Assembly (NCBI RefSeq): GCF_000473205.1
Contig: NZ_KI421507.1
Location: 2,791,188-2,855,187, forward strand
From: Pseudophaeobacter arcticus DSM 23566
GTDB lineage: Bacteria; Pseudomonadota; Alphaproteobacteria; Rhodobacterales; Rhodobacteraceae
Direction: 5' to 3'
Length of the DNA: 64,000 bases
This document shows positions 42,872 through 51,852 of the stretch, piece by piece. Made by a program: the position numbers and the translations under genes. How positions within the stretch are numbered: position 1 is the stretch's first letter; every line of letters begins with the position of its first letter. The notes under the pieces are model-generated. The model saw only the letters and a list, made by a program, of their open reading frames with translations, did not search any database and was not told the DNA's origin.

Positions 42872-45157
42872 CTATTTATCGACCCGCACCACCACCTGCA
42901 CCTCACCGCGCAGGGCCTCGCCCCAGTTCAGCTTGACCTCATCGCGGTTGCTGCCCTGCTCCAGCTGTACCCAGGGGCGGGGATATCTATAGGTGCCGCT
43001 GGAATTGCGCATCGGCCCAATGGCCACCACCGCATCCACTGCCCGCGCCCGCCCCTGAAACGGCATCGCCCCAGCGGTCGAGACCGTCCAGGTCGTGGCA
43101 TCCGTCGCCTGCTCGTGGCGGATCCGTAACGGGCTGGCCACCGCAGTTGAAATCCCATGGAAAGTATTGCCCTCAAAAAACACCGTTTTGCTGCGGCTGA
43201 AATCAAGGTCGGAAAAGCTGGTATCCACCCGCTCAGCCCGGTCAATATTGCCATTGATCGACCGGAACTTATTGCCCGAGATGCTCACCCCATTGAGGAA
43301 ATGCCCGGTGCCGTAGGGTTTGATCACCACATAGCTGAACCAGGGCGCCACATCGCTGGACAGGAACACATTGTCGGAGATCGATAGGGCACTAAAGGAA
43401 AACCCACTGGAGAAATTCGGGGTTGGATCCTGCTCGTTGGTCCATTCAATAAAACAGTTGTCGACATAGTTATCCGACACTGTGCTGGCACAATAGGTCG
43501 AGGCCAGGATCAGCCCCGCCGTGCGTACGCCCCCCGCGATACTGTCCCCCTGGAAGAAGTGATTGCCGGTGATGGTGTTATTGGCCCCCGCAAGCAGCGC
43601 AAAATGGCGGAACTTGGTCACCCGGTTGTTGCGCAGCTTGGCGTCATTGGCATTGACGTTGATCCCGACGCTGCTGCGATCCGGCACATCCTCAGCCTCT
43701 TCCGCCGACAGGAACTGGCAATGGTCTACCAGAATGCCCTGACAGCCCGAGCCAATCGAGGTAATGCCGCGATCCTTGGGCCGCGAAATAAAGCAATGGT
43801 CCAGGCTGAACACCGTCCCGGCCGAGGGCAGGCGCAGCGCGCTACAGTGGGAATTGCACTGGAGCTCCACCTCAGTCATGCCAAATTTGCTCAGGGCGCT
43901 GAACCCACTGAAATCGAGCATGTACTTGAAATCCTTGAAGGTGAACACCTGGGTGCCCGCCGCATCAAAGAGCGGCGCATTCAGGGTGATCTCGCCCGCG
44001 CCGGTATTTTTGCTGCGCACGTAGATCTCGCGGCCAACACCCGCCCCCTCCACCAGCGCGCCTACCGGGATATTGGCGATATTGCTGACACTTTTCAGCT
44101 TGCGCGGGTCATTGGGATCATAGGTGGCCTGCTCGGTCCAGGTCTCAGTATCCCAGGCCGCCCCCCCCGAGGCCGCCAGCTGGCCGTTGCGGATCACCCG
44201 ACGGGTCGAATATGAGCTGCGATTGGGCACCGCCGCCTGCATATCGATCGGCGCCGTCACCGTGACCATCCGCCCGGCCAGATCCAATGATTCATGATCC
44301 GCAGAATTCAGCAAGGCCTGAAAACCCTTCTTGAATCCCTCTTCCTCATTGCCAAAAGCCGCCGCATAAGACGGGAAGTCAAAATTCTTGCGCAGCAGCA
44401 ACATCTTGTCCACCGGCATCCGAAGGCTGCCTTCAAACTGTACCGGATGGTTGAAAGAAACGGTCTGGGCCAGAAAATACTGCCCGGCAGGCACCAGGAT
44501 CTGCCGCCCCGCAGCGGCCGCATCCGCCGCTTCAAAGGCTGCGGTATTGTCCGTCACATCATCGCCAATGGCGCCAAAATCGGTCACATCCACCAGGCTG
44601 ATCATATCGCGCAAAAAGGCGCTGGTCAGATCGGTAATTTCGATGTCATCAATGCGCACAACGCCGCCATTGGGGCCAATCAGGTCCAGGCCAAAGTGAC
44701 CATAGACCGCCGCCAGCCCCCAGGGCATATCCACGCCCGCGCGACTGCCGGTGCCGATAATCGCGCTGACCTCAACCACCCTGCCATAGGCGGTCAGCGT
44801 CGTACTGCTGCCCACCTCGATCACCCCTGGAACATGGCTATCGCTGCTGTCCCCGGCCCAGGCTGCAATCCGCACCGTTGGCAGCGCGCCGCTGACAGCC
44901 TTGATCCGGGCCTTCACCTGCAAATAGCACCCCGGCAGCAGCGGCGTTTTCCCCATGTAGCGCAGCTTCTGGGTGGCCTCCAGTTTCTGCAACTCCAGGC
45001 AGCCGGCAAAATCCGCATCAGCCACCACAATCGCCGCATTGGCCACCCCGTCATAGGTATCAGAGCTCGGCGTGCCATCGCCGCTCGACCAGACATCCAA
45101 CCCCGCTTCAAACTCTGGCGGCGTCAGCTGAAGACCCGCAGTAATCACCTTGTTCAT
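42872..45157 (-). CDS. Large right-handed beta-helix (pectate-lyase-3/GH28-like) protein
   Basis: 761 residues from the ATG at 45157 (GGAAAGGG upstream). An N-terminal carbohydrate-binding-like part (about 1-190) is followed by VTDFGAIGDDVTDNTAAFEA, the classic entry of pectate-lyase-3/GH28-related beta-helices and of phage tail spikes. Asparagine-rich coils (NNRVTKFRHFALLAGANNTI, NDNVF type) continue to about 650, then a C-terminal domain. No signal peptide is evident. It may be a surface or exopolysaccharide-modifying protein; no phage genes are adjacent. Confidence 0.7.
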   Translation of the reverse strand: MNKVITAGLQLTPPEFEAGLDVWSSGDGTPSSDTYDGVANAAIVVADADFAGCLELQKLEATQKLRYMGKTPLLPGCYLQVKARIKAVSGALPTVRIAAWAGDSSDSHVPGVIEVGSSTTLTAYGRVVEVSAIIGTGSRAGVDMPWGLAAVYGHFGLDLIGPNGGVVRIDDIEITDLTSAFLRDMISLVDVTDFGAIGDDVTDNTAAFEAADAAAAGRQILVPAGQYFLAQTVSFNHPVQFEGSLRMPVDKMLLLRKNFDFPSYAAAFGNEEEGFKKGFQALLNSADHESLDLAGRMVTVTAPIDMQAAVPNRSSYSTRRVIRNGQLAASGGAAWDTETWTEQATYDPNDPRKLKSVSNIANIPVGALVEGAGVGREIYVRSKNTGAGEITLNAPLFDAAGTQVFTFKDFKYMLDFSGFSALSKFGMTEVELQCNSHCSALRLPSAGTVFSLDHCFISRPKDRGITSIGSGCQGILVDHCQFLSAEEAEDVPDRSSVGINVNANDAKLRNNRVTKFRHFALLAGANNTITGNHFFQGDSIAGGVRTAGLILASTYCASTVSDNYVDNCFIEWTNEQDPTPNFSSGFSFSALSISDNVFLSSDVAPWFSYVVIKPYGTGHFLNGVSISGNKFRSINGNIDRAERVDTSFSDLDFSRSKTVFFEGNTFHGISTAVASPLRIRHEQATDATTWTVSTAGAMPFQGRARAVDAVVAIGPMRNSSGTYRYPRPWVQLEQGSNRDEVKLNWGEALRGEVQVVVRVDK

Positions 45158-45498
45158 CCCAAAACCCTTTCCAAGAGCGCGCATGCATATCGCCGACAAG
45201 AGCTAGAGATCCGGGTTTAAAACCGCCCGATCAAGGCGCGCGCCCCCCCTGCACCCCCCCGCCCTCCTACGGCCCGGCTTTGCTTTGGAGCCTGCCCCTC
45301 GCCTGAGGACCGCCCGGCAGGGAAAGGTGGCTGTCCCAGACCAAATCGCCGAGGGGCCCCGCCTCTTCAGGTGGGGATGCGGCTATTTTGTTTGGAAGGC
45401 AGCCGCCGCCCCCTGCCAGGACCTCAGATCAGGTGAGGAGCAGATCTTCAAAGCTTTGCTTGGGTGGAGTCCTGAGCTGAAAACACCTCATCAAAACA
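45158..45498. other. Intergenic region upstream of the beta-helix gene
   Basis: About 340 bp, rich in C runs (45240-45275), between lysK's terminator and the beta-helix gene. No credible gene; a long plus-strand frame starting here runs through lysK in antisense and is an artefact. Confidence 0.5.
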
Positions 45499-45528
45499 AA
45501 AAAAGAGAGCGCCCAAAGGGCGCTCCCA
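45499..45528 (-). terminator. Rho-independent terminator of lysK
   Basis: On the minus strand GGGAGCGCCC-TTT-GGGCGCTCTC is followed at once by seven T residues (45499-45505). It lies about 27 bp after the lysK stop. This is a textbook intrinsic terminator. Confidence 0.9.
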
Positions 45529-45554
45529 ATTCTTCCGAACTAAGCTGCGTGATC

Positions 45555-47189
45555 TCAATCAGCCAGGGCACGGTCAATCAGCGCGATGGTCTCATCGACG
45601 CCATAAAGCGCGATAAAGCCACCAAACCGTGGCCCCTGGCTGGCGCCCAGCAGCACCTCGTAGATGGCAGTGAACCAATCGCGCAGCGGCTCAAACCCGT
45701 GGATCGTGCCAATGGCAAAGACCACCGATTGCAGGAATTCCTCATCGGCAAAATCAGCCTCGGGCAGGGGCTCATCCTTGCCCAGAATAGCGTTCTTTTT
45801 GGCAATCGCCGCCAGCGCGGCCCCTGGCGATTTCAGCGCATCCGCCAGATCCTGCAGGGCAACACGTTCCTGATCGCTGGGGGCGCGGAACACCTTGGTT
45901 GGTTTGACGTAATCATTGAAATAGGCCACCGCGAAACCCGCCGCCTGATCCATCGTTGGATTGCTCTGCGGCGTCGCATCGGGGGCATATTTGTTGATAA
46001 AGCCCCACATGGTTTCCTTGTCCTCCGCACTGGAGGCAGAAGCGAGGTTGAGCAACATCGAGAACGGCACCACCATATCCGACTCTGGCACATCGCCGGC
46101 GTGAATATGCCAGACCGGGTTGTTGAGCCGCGCCTTGGTGTCCTGCGTCGCATAGGCCCGCAACTGCTGATGATATTCGTCAACCGCCTTGGGGATCACG
46201 TCAAAATGCATCCGTTTGGCAGTCTTCGGCTTGAGATACATAAAATAGGACAGGCTCTCGGCGCTGGCATAGGTCAGCCATTCGTCAATCGAAATCCCAT
46301 TCCCAGAGGTTTTGGAGATCTTCTGCCCATTGGCATCCAGGAACAATTCATAGGTGAAATGATCCGGTGCCCGGTGGCCCAGGATGCGGCAGATCTTGTC
46401 ATAGATCGGCGTATTGGTGCTGTGATCCTTGCCGTACATCTCAAAATCGACCCCAAGCGCCGCCCAGCGCGCGCCAAAGTCGGGCTTCCACTGCAGCTTC
46501 ACATTGCCGCCGGTGACCGGCACGGTCCATTCCTTGCCGTCATCATCGTCAAAGGTGATGGTGTGGGTTTCCGCATCAACCTTTTTCATCGGCACATAAA
46601 GCACCCGCCCGGTTTCCGGATGAAACGGCAAAAAGATCGAATAGGTCTGGCGCCGCTCTTCGCGCAGCGAGGCCAGCATTACCTCCATGATCTCATCGTA
46701 TTTCTCAACCGCGCGTTTCAGCACCTCGTCAAACTGACCCGAGCCATAAAATTCGGTGGCCGAGTAGAACTCATACTCAAAACCAAAGGTATCGAGGAAC
46801 CGGCGCAGCATGGCGTTGTTGTGATGGCCAAAGCTCTCGTGCGTGCCAAAGGGATCCGGCACCGAGGTCAGCGGTTTTTGCAAATGTGGCACCAGGCTGT
46901 CGGCATCGGGCACATTGCCCGGCACCTTGCGCATCCCGTCCAGATCATCGGAAAAACAGATGAGCTTGGTTGGAATATCGCTAATCACCTCAAAGGCGTT
47001 TTTGATCATGGTGGTCCGGGCCACCTCGCCAAAGGTGCCGATATGCGGCAAGCCTGAGGGGCCATAGCCAGTCTCAAACAGGACATAGCCCTTCTCTGGC
47101 GCGCCCTTGGCATAACGTTTGAGCACCCGGCGGGCTTCTTCAAACGGCCAGGCCTTGCTCTTCAGAGCGGTGTCGCGCAGTTCAGACAT
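45555..47189 (-). CDS. lysK: Class I lysyl-tRNA synthetase
   Basis: 544 residues. The HIGH-type motif appears as HIGT at residues 49-52 and the KMSKS-type motif as KISKTSG near 275-281, marking a class I Rossmann-fold LysRS, the form found in archaea and many alphaproteobacteria. It charges tRNA-Lys. Monocistronic: it ends in its own terminator and starts 128 bp from the LysR gene's 3' end. Frame and length fit the family (about 520-550). Confidence 0.95.
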   Translation of the reverse strand: MSELRDTALKSKAWPFEEARRVLKRYAKGAPEKGYVLFETGYGPSGLPHIGTFGEVARTTMIKNAFEVISDIPTKLICFSDDLDGMRKVPGNVPDADSLVPHLQKPLTSVPDPFGTHESFGHHNNAMLRRFLDTFGFEYEFYSATEFYGSGQFDEVLKRAVEKYDEIMEVMLASLREERRQTYSIFLPFHPETGRVLYVPMKKVDAETHTITFDDDDGKEWTVPVTGGNVKLQWKPDFGARWAALGVDFEMYGKDHSTNTPIYDKICRILGHRAPDHFTYELFLDANGQKISKTSGNGISIDEWLTYASAESLSYFMYLKPKTAKRMHFDVIPKAVDEYHQQLRAYATQDTKARLNNPVWHIHAGDVPESDMVVPFSMLLNLASASSAEDKETMWGFINKYAPDATPQSNPTMDQAAGFAVAYFNDYVKPTKVFRAPSDQERVALQDLADALKSPGAALAAIAKKNAILGKDEPLPEADFADEEFLQSVVFAIGTIHGFEPLRDWFTAIYEVLLGASQGPRFGGFIALYGVDETIALIDRALAD

Positions 47190-47316
47190 TGCTGTTCTCC
47201 ATCAGCGGCCCCTTTGGCCGCCTAAATCCTGTCCCGCTGCCCTATGCAGCAGGTCGGCCCGGTCTATTGCGCAGATGCAGCATGAGTCAATGAACAGAGC
47301 CCTGCCAACAGCCGTT

Positions 47317-48210
47317 TCAGTCCGGAAAATGCGCCTTTTCGACAATCCAGTCCAGAATCCGTCGTACATCCTTCTGGGCCGCAGCCCCGTCCCGCAGCCC
47401 GGCAAAGTAGCCGCGCGCCGATGTGGTGGTTGGTGCCTGCAACCGCAACAGGGCGCCGGTCTCGATAAAACTATCCAGGATCCCGCCCCAGGCGAGAAAG
47501 ATCCCCTGCCCCGCCAGTCCGGCATTCACCAGCATGGCATAGGAGTTGAAATCCAGCGTCCGCGCCCCGCGCGGCATCACCTGACCTGCCGATTTGAACC
47601 AGCTTGGCCAGTCATGCCACTGGTTGCGGGCCGATTCCATGGTCAGAAAGGTCATGCGGGCAAAATCATGCTCCTGAACCGTCATGCCAAGGCGCGTCAG
47701 ATACAGCGGGCTGGCTGCGGCAAAGACTTCGTTGCTAAGCAGGCGTGTTTCCACGTCGCCCCCGTCAACGGGCAGGCCAAAGCGGACAGTCAGATCCCCG
47801 GGGCGCACGGCCTCGCCATACTCCTGGCTTATGATACGAATCGTCACCTCAGGAAAGGCCTGCTCCAGTTCCCCCAGGCGCGGGATAAGCCAGAAACCAA
47901 CAAATCCAGAGGGTGCCGTGACCGTCACAACCCGGGTTTCTGCGGCTTTTCTGATCTGTGAGACCGCGTCTTCGATTTGACCAAACCCACTGTGCAGCGC
48001 CTGCAAGAGCTCTTTACCTGCATGGGTCATACGGGCTGGTTTATGGGTTCTGTCAAACAGATTGCAGCCCAGATCCGCCTCCAGCGTCGCGATCCGGCGC
48101 GAAATTGCCGGCTGCGAGACATTCAGCTCTTCTGCTGCCCCTGTCAGTGTACCATGGCGTGCCGCCGCGTAGAATGCGGTGAGCCCTGAAAAGCTGGGAA
48201 GACGCTCCAT
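47317..48210 (-). CDS. LysR-family transcriptional regulator
   Basis: 297 residues. The N-terminal helix-turn-helix (LTGAAEELNVSQPAISRRIATLE) is followed by a LysR ligand domain. GcvA-like in overall look. It is divergent from a cupin gene across 137 bp, so it probably controls that gene. In Ruegeria pomeroyi the DMSP-lyase cupin gene dddW sits opposite a LysR gene in the same manner (established knowledge), which makes the pair worth testing. Confidence 0.85.
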   Translation of the reverse strand: MERLPSFSGLTAFYAAARHGTLTGAAEELNVSQPAISRRIATLEADLGCNLFDRTHKPARMTHAGKELLQALHSGFGQIEDAVSQIRKAAETRVVTVTAPSGFVGFWLIPRLGELEQAFPEVTIRIISQEYGEAVRPGDLTVRFGLPVDGGDVETRLLSNEVFAAASPLYLTRLGMTVQEHDFARMTFLTMESARNQWHDWPSWFKSAGQVMPRGARTLDFNSYAMLVNAGLAGQGIFLAWGGILDSFIETGALLRLQAPTTTSARGYFAGLRDGAAAQKDVRRILDWIVEKAHFPD

Positions 48211-48347
48211 CTAACATAACCTCAACGTATATTATGCTGCAGCTTTAGCGCATTGAGCCAAACAGCAAAACCCCCTTATCTGGCATCAGTCGCCAGGTCC
48301 TACCACTCCCCCTCGACAGTCACTCAAACCCCAAGGAGGCCCAACAC

Positions 48348-48854
48348 ATGCAGCAGGAAATGCATCAGGATATTGCAATGGACATTACCACCCTTGCCAC
48401 TGATCTCAGCGAAACCGAACAGCTGCATCAGGCCTCCAATCTGCCCCATGCCCCGCAGGAAACGCCGCTGGTGGTGGATGCCGCACAGGTCCCCCTGTCC
48501 GGTGGCACCGATGCCGCCTTTGGCGAGGTCCGCTGGCGCACCCTGATCAACAGCTGCGCTGAGACATCCCGCGATATGGTGCTGGGCATCGCCGAGTTTG
48601 AACCCCATGGCCGCTTGCTGCCCCATCGCCACGACCCGGCGGAATTTTATTTTGGCCTCGAAGGCTCTGGCACCGTGACCATCGACGGCACCCCCCATAA
48701 CATCCGCCCCGGCGTTGCCATCTATGTGCCCGCCAATGCCGAGCACGACACCCAGGCCGGCCCTGAAGGTCTGCGCTTTGCCTATGGCTTTGCCGAAAGC
48801 AGCTTTGAGCAGATCACCTATCGCTTTACTGCCGCCGAAGAGGCCCAGGCGTAA
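48348..48854 (+). CDS. Cupin protein, possible DddW-like DMSP lyase
   Basis: 168 residues; AAGGAGG precedes the ATG. Single cupin domain with motif 1 PHRHDPAEFYFGLEG giving H93, H95, E99 and Y101, and motif 2 PANAEHDTQ giving H133, a complete metal site. The H-x-H-x3-E-x-Y arrangement and the divergent LysR gene resemble cupin DMSP lyases, which split DMSP into dimethyl sulfide and acrylate. Many other cupins share this motif, so the activity is a hypothesis only. Confidence 0.7.
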   Translation: MQQEMHQDIAMDITTLATDLSETEQLHQASNLPHAPQETPLVVDAAQVPLSGGTDAAFGEVRWRTLINSCAETSRDMVLGIAEFEPHGRLLPHRHDPAEFYFGLEGSGTVTIDGTPHNIRPGVAIYVPANAEHDTQAGPEGLRFAYGFAESSFEQITYRFTAAEEAQA

Positions 48855-48993
48855 AACGATCCAAATGCGGCCCGGATCCGGCTGTTTACCGCCGCTTTCA
48901 CAACAGTTTCACATCAATAGGCCAGAGGCAGGAGTTGAACCCGCCCCTGGCCGCGCCTATCCTTGGGCCTGAAACGCGCACAAAGGATCTCCC

Positions 48994-49416
48994 ATGACCG
49001 AGAAAAACGCCCAATCCATGTCCCATCAGGACTGCCTTGTGGCCCTGATGGTGGCGGTCTCTGCCTCGGACGAAAACATCCGCACCGCCGAACTGATCAA
49101 GATCCAATCTGCCGTCAACATGCTGCCGGTCTTTGCCGATTACGACATTGACCGCATGACCCGGATTTCCAACACGGTGCTGGATCTGTTTGAACAGGAA
49201 GACGGGCTGGAGGCCCTGTTTGGCCTGATCCGCGACGACCTGCCAGAACGGCTGTATGAAACCGCCTATGCGCTGGCCTGCGATGTGGCGGCCGCCGATG
49301 GCAAACTGGCCGAGACCGAGCTCGAATTTCTGGCTGAGGTGCGCTATGAGCTCAACATCGACCGGCTGCATGCCGCCGCCATCGAACGCGGCGCCCGCGC
49401 CCGCCACATGGTCTAA
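48994..49416 (+). CDS. TerB-like (tellurite resistance-associated) protein
   Basis: 140 residues, all helical, with the TerB-type repeats LMVAVSASDENIRTAELIKI and ALACDVAAADGKLAETELEF that contain acidic D-x-x-x-x-x-E metal-binding patterns. TerB domains bind divalent metals and act in stress or surveillance complexes; no other ter genes are nearby. AAAGGATCTCCC precedes the ATG. Confidence 0.8.
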   Translation: MTEKNAQSMSHQDCLVALMVAVSASDENIRTAELIKIQSAVNMLPVFADYDIDRMTRISNTVLDLFEQEDGLEALFGLIRDDLPERLYETAYALACDVAAADGKLAETELEFLAEVRYELNIDRLHAAAIERGARARHMV

Positions 49417-49488
49417 ACCCGCCAGTCCATCTTGCTGTGTTGTTTGCCCCGGGCTTGTGGTCTGGGGCTTTCGCCAGTGTGCCAGCTC

Positions 49489-49544
49489 TTCACAGGTCGC
49501 TCTTCACAGGCAGCGATTCACAGGTCGCTCTTCACAGGTCACTC
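49489..49544. repeat. 14-bp tandem repeat after terB-like gene
   Basis: Four units of about TTCACAGGTCGCTC: 49489-49502 and 49517-49530 perfect, 49531-49544 with one change, 49503-49516 with four changes. The period equals that of the repeat after ectC but the sequence differs. Confidence 0.85.
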
Positions 49545-49560
49545 ATTGCAGGCGGCCAGA

Positions 49561-49606
49561 CCTTTCGCGAAGAATTGGTCTGGCCTTTCGCGAAGAATTG
49601 GTCTGG
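49561..49606. repeat. 23-bp perfect tandem duplication
   Basis: A 23-bp unit beginning CCTTTCGCGAAGAATTGG occurs twice head to tail (49561-49583 and 49584-49606). Each copy contains the palindrome TTCGCGAA. It ends about 83 bp before the oxidoreductase gene. Confidence 0.9.
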
Positions 49607-49688
49607 TGAAATAGTGCATTTTTGGCCCTTAAAGACAACACAGCCCAACCGTTAAACTGCCTCCAACCATCGTCTTTGGAGCCCGTTT

Positions 49689-51743
49689 ATGAACCAGCCA
49701 CTCGACATCCGCACCCTGCCTTCGGTCTGCCCGCTGGACTGCCCCGACACCTGTAGCCTCAACGTGCAGGTGCAGGGCGATACCGTGGTCGCGGTCAAAG
49801 GCTCCACCGCGAATCCCTATACCGCCAATGTGATCTGCAACAAGGTGGCGCGCTATTATCCCGCGTTTGTGCATGGCAAAGCCCGGCTCACCCATCCGCT
49901 CAAACGGGTGGGACCGCGGGGCTCTGGCCAGTTTGAGCGGATCAGCTGGGACGCGGCGCTGGATATGGTGCATGCAGGGTTCAGCAAGGCCATTGCAGCC
50001 CATGGTCCCGAAAGCGTGCTGCCCTTCAACTATGCCGGCCCCCATGGCGAGCTGGCCGCTGGCTCGATGGACCGGCGGTTCTTTTACCAGATGGGCGCCA
50101 GCCTGCTCAACCGTGGCCCGCTGTGCGGTGGGGTGCGCGGTGGCGCCTATGCCAGCCTGTTTGGCGCTGCCCCCGGCATGCCACCAGCGCAGATTGAGCA
50201 CTCCGACCTGGTGCTGGTCTGGGGCAATAATGTCACCGTTTCCAACCTGCATCTGGCGCCGCTGCTGAAAAAGCTGCGGGCGCGGGGCGGCACCCTGGTG
50301 GTAATTGACCCCAAGCGGATCAAGATTGCCGAACAATGCGACATGTATCTGCAGATCAAACCCGGCACCGATGTGGTGCTGGCCATGGGGCTGGCGGCTG
50401 AGCTGGAGCGGCGCAAGGCGCTGGATGAGACCTTTATCGCTGAATGGGTTGCGGGCTTTGATCCCTATATGACCCAGGCCCGGCAGTATGGGCTGGCGCA
50501 GGTTGTTGAAACCTGCGGCATCAGCGCCGAAGAGTTTCATGCCCTCGCCGATGTGATGATAGCGGCCAAAAACATGGCCTGCGCCTTTGGCAACGGGATT
50601 GAACGCGGCCGGTCTGGCGGGTCCGCCCTGCGGGCTGGCATGGCGCTGCCTGCGCTGCTGGGGCACCATGGGCGGCTGGGGGCCGGGGTCATCGCCAAAT
50701 CCGGCGGCGCCACCCCCAAAACCCAGGCAAGGCTGCACGGCAACCACTTGATCAAGCCCGGCACACGGGTCCTCAACATCGTGGATCTGGCCAATATCCT
50801 GCAGGACGACAGCCTAGAGACACCGATCAAAGCGACCATGATCTACAATCACAATCCGGTGGCCACCCACCCGGATCAAAGCAACCTGATGCGCGCCCTG
50901 ATGCGCGAGGATCTGTTCATCGCCGGCTGTGATGTGGTGATGACCGACAGCATGGCCTATTGCGATGTGATCCTGCCTGCCGCCTCACATTTTGAGTTCG
51001 ACGATATCTACGGCGCTTACGGTCAAAACTATCTGCAACGGGCCGCACCGGTGATCCCTTGTGTCGGGGACAGCCTGCCCAACACCGAGATCTTTCGTCG
51101 GCTGGCCGCCCGGTTTGGCTATGATGAGGCCCTGTTTCAGGCCAGCGACACCCAACTGATGGATGCGGCCATCGACGAGACCCACCCGCAGCTAGGCGGC
51201 ACACCCCCCAGCCAGATCGCCCTGGATCGCGCCATCGAAATGATGGCGCCGGATGGCGAACCGCTGGTGATGTGCAAAAACGTCTCCCCTGCCACCGCGT
51301 CGGGCCGGATTGAGCTGTTCAGCCAGGACTATGAGGCGCGCTATGGCTTTGGCGTGCCGCGCTATGACCCGGTGCCGCAGGCGCTGCCCCTGACACTGAT
51401 CACCCCCAGTTCCGCCAAGCGGACCAATGCCACCTTTGGCAGCGACCCGGCCTCCACCGGGCCGGAAGATCTGGAAATGCACCCCACAGATGCCCGGGAC
51501 CGGGGATTGCAGGATGGCGATATCGTCTCGGTCTGGAACGCGCTTGGCGCTGTCACCCTGCGACTCAAGATCACCACGGCCACCCGCCCCGGTGTGCTGT
51601 ACTCGCCCAAAGGCACCTGGCGCGGCAGCTCGCAGACCGGATTCACCGTCAACACGCTGATCCCGGCGGATATCCGCACCGATATCGAGGATGGCGCCTG
51701 CTATAATGAGACCTTTGTCGAGGTGAAACCCACCAAGGCATAG
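49689..51743 (+). CDS. Molybdopterin oxidoreductase (DMSO reductase superfamily)
   Basis: 684 residues. An N-terminal 4Fe-4S site uses C14, C18, C22 and C50 (VCPLDCPDTC ... VICNK); bis-MGD-binding regions follow and the C-terminal dinucleotide-binding domain starts near residue 560 (AKRTNATFGSDPAS, MHPTDARDRGLQDGDIVSVW). No Tat signal is visible, so a cytoplasmic enzyme is likely. No partner subunit genes flank it. The substrate is unknown. Confidence 0.88.
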   Translation: MNQPLDIRTLPSVCPLDCPDTCSLNVQVQGDTVVAVKGSTANPYTANVICNKVARYYPAFVHGKARLTHPLKRVGPRGSGQFERISWDAALDMVHAGFSKAIAAHGPESVLPFNYAGPHGELAAGSMDRRFFYQMGASLLNRGPLCGGVRGGAYASLFGAAPGMPPAQIEHSDLVLVWGNNVTVSNLHLAPLLKKLRARGGTLVVIDPKRIKIAEQCDMYLQIKPGTDVVLAMGLAAELERRKALDETFIAEWVAGFDPYMTQARQYGLAQVVETCGISAEEFHALADVMIAAKNMACAFGNGIERGRSGGSALRAGMALPALLGHHGRLGAGVIAKSGGATPKTQARLHGNHLIKPGTRVLNIVDLANILQDDSLETPIKATMIYNHNPVATHPDQSNLMRALMREDLFIAGCDVVMTDSMAYCDVILPAASHFEFDDIYGAYGQNYLQRAAPVIPCVGDSLPNTEIFRRLAARFGYDEALFQASDTQLMDAAIDETHPQLGGTPPSQIALDRAIEMMAPDGEPLVMCKNVSPATASGRIELFSQDYEARYGFGVPRYDPVPQALPLTLITPSSAKRTNATFGSDPASTGPEDLEMHPTDARDRGLQDGDIVSVWNALGAVTLRLKITTATRPGVLYSPKGTWRGSSQTGFTVNTLIPADIRTDIEDGACYNETFVEVKPTKA

Positions 51744-51852
51744 CCTAGGGTTGACGGCGCGCTGGACAGGCCTCACGGGCGAAGGTCCGGCCCTCTGCTG
51801 CAGTCCTGCCACCCTCAACCGGGGCGGCGGCGGGGCGGCGGCGGGGCGGGCT

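Noticed and set aside
42872..45157. Prophage tail module
   Set aside because: The neighbours are ordinary bacterial genes (HugZ-like, lysK) and no other phage structural gene is present.
45285..47057. 590-codon plus-strand frame over lysK
   Set aside because: lysK has both class I synthetase motifs and a terminator on the other strand; the antisense frame has no domain features.
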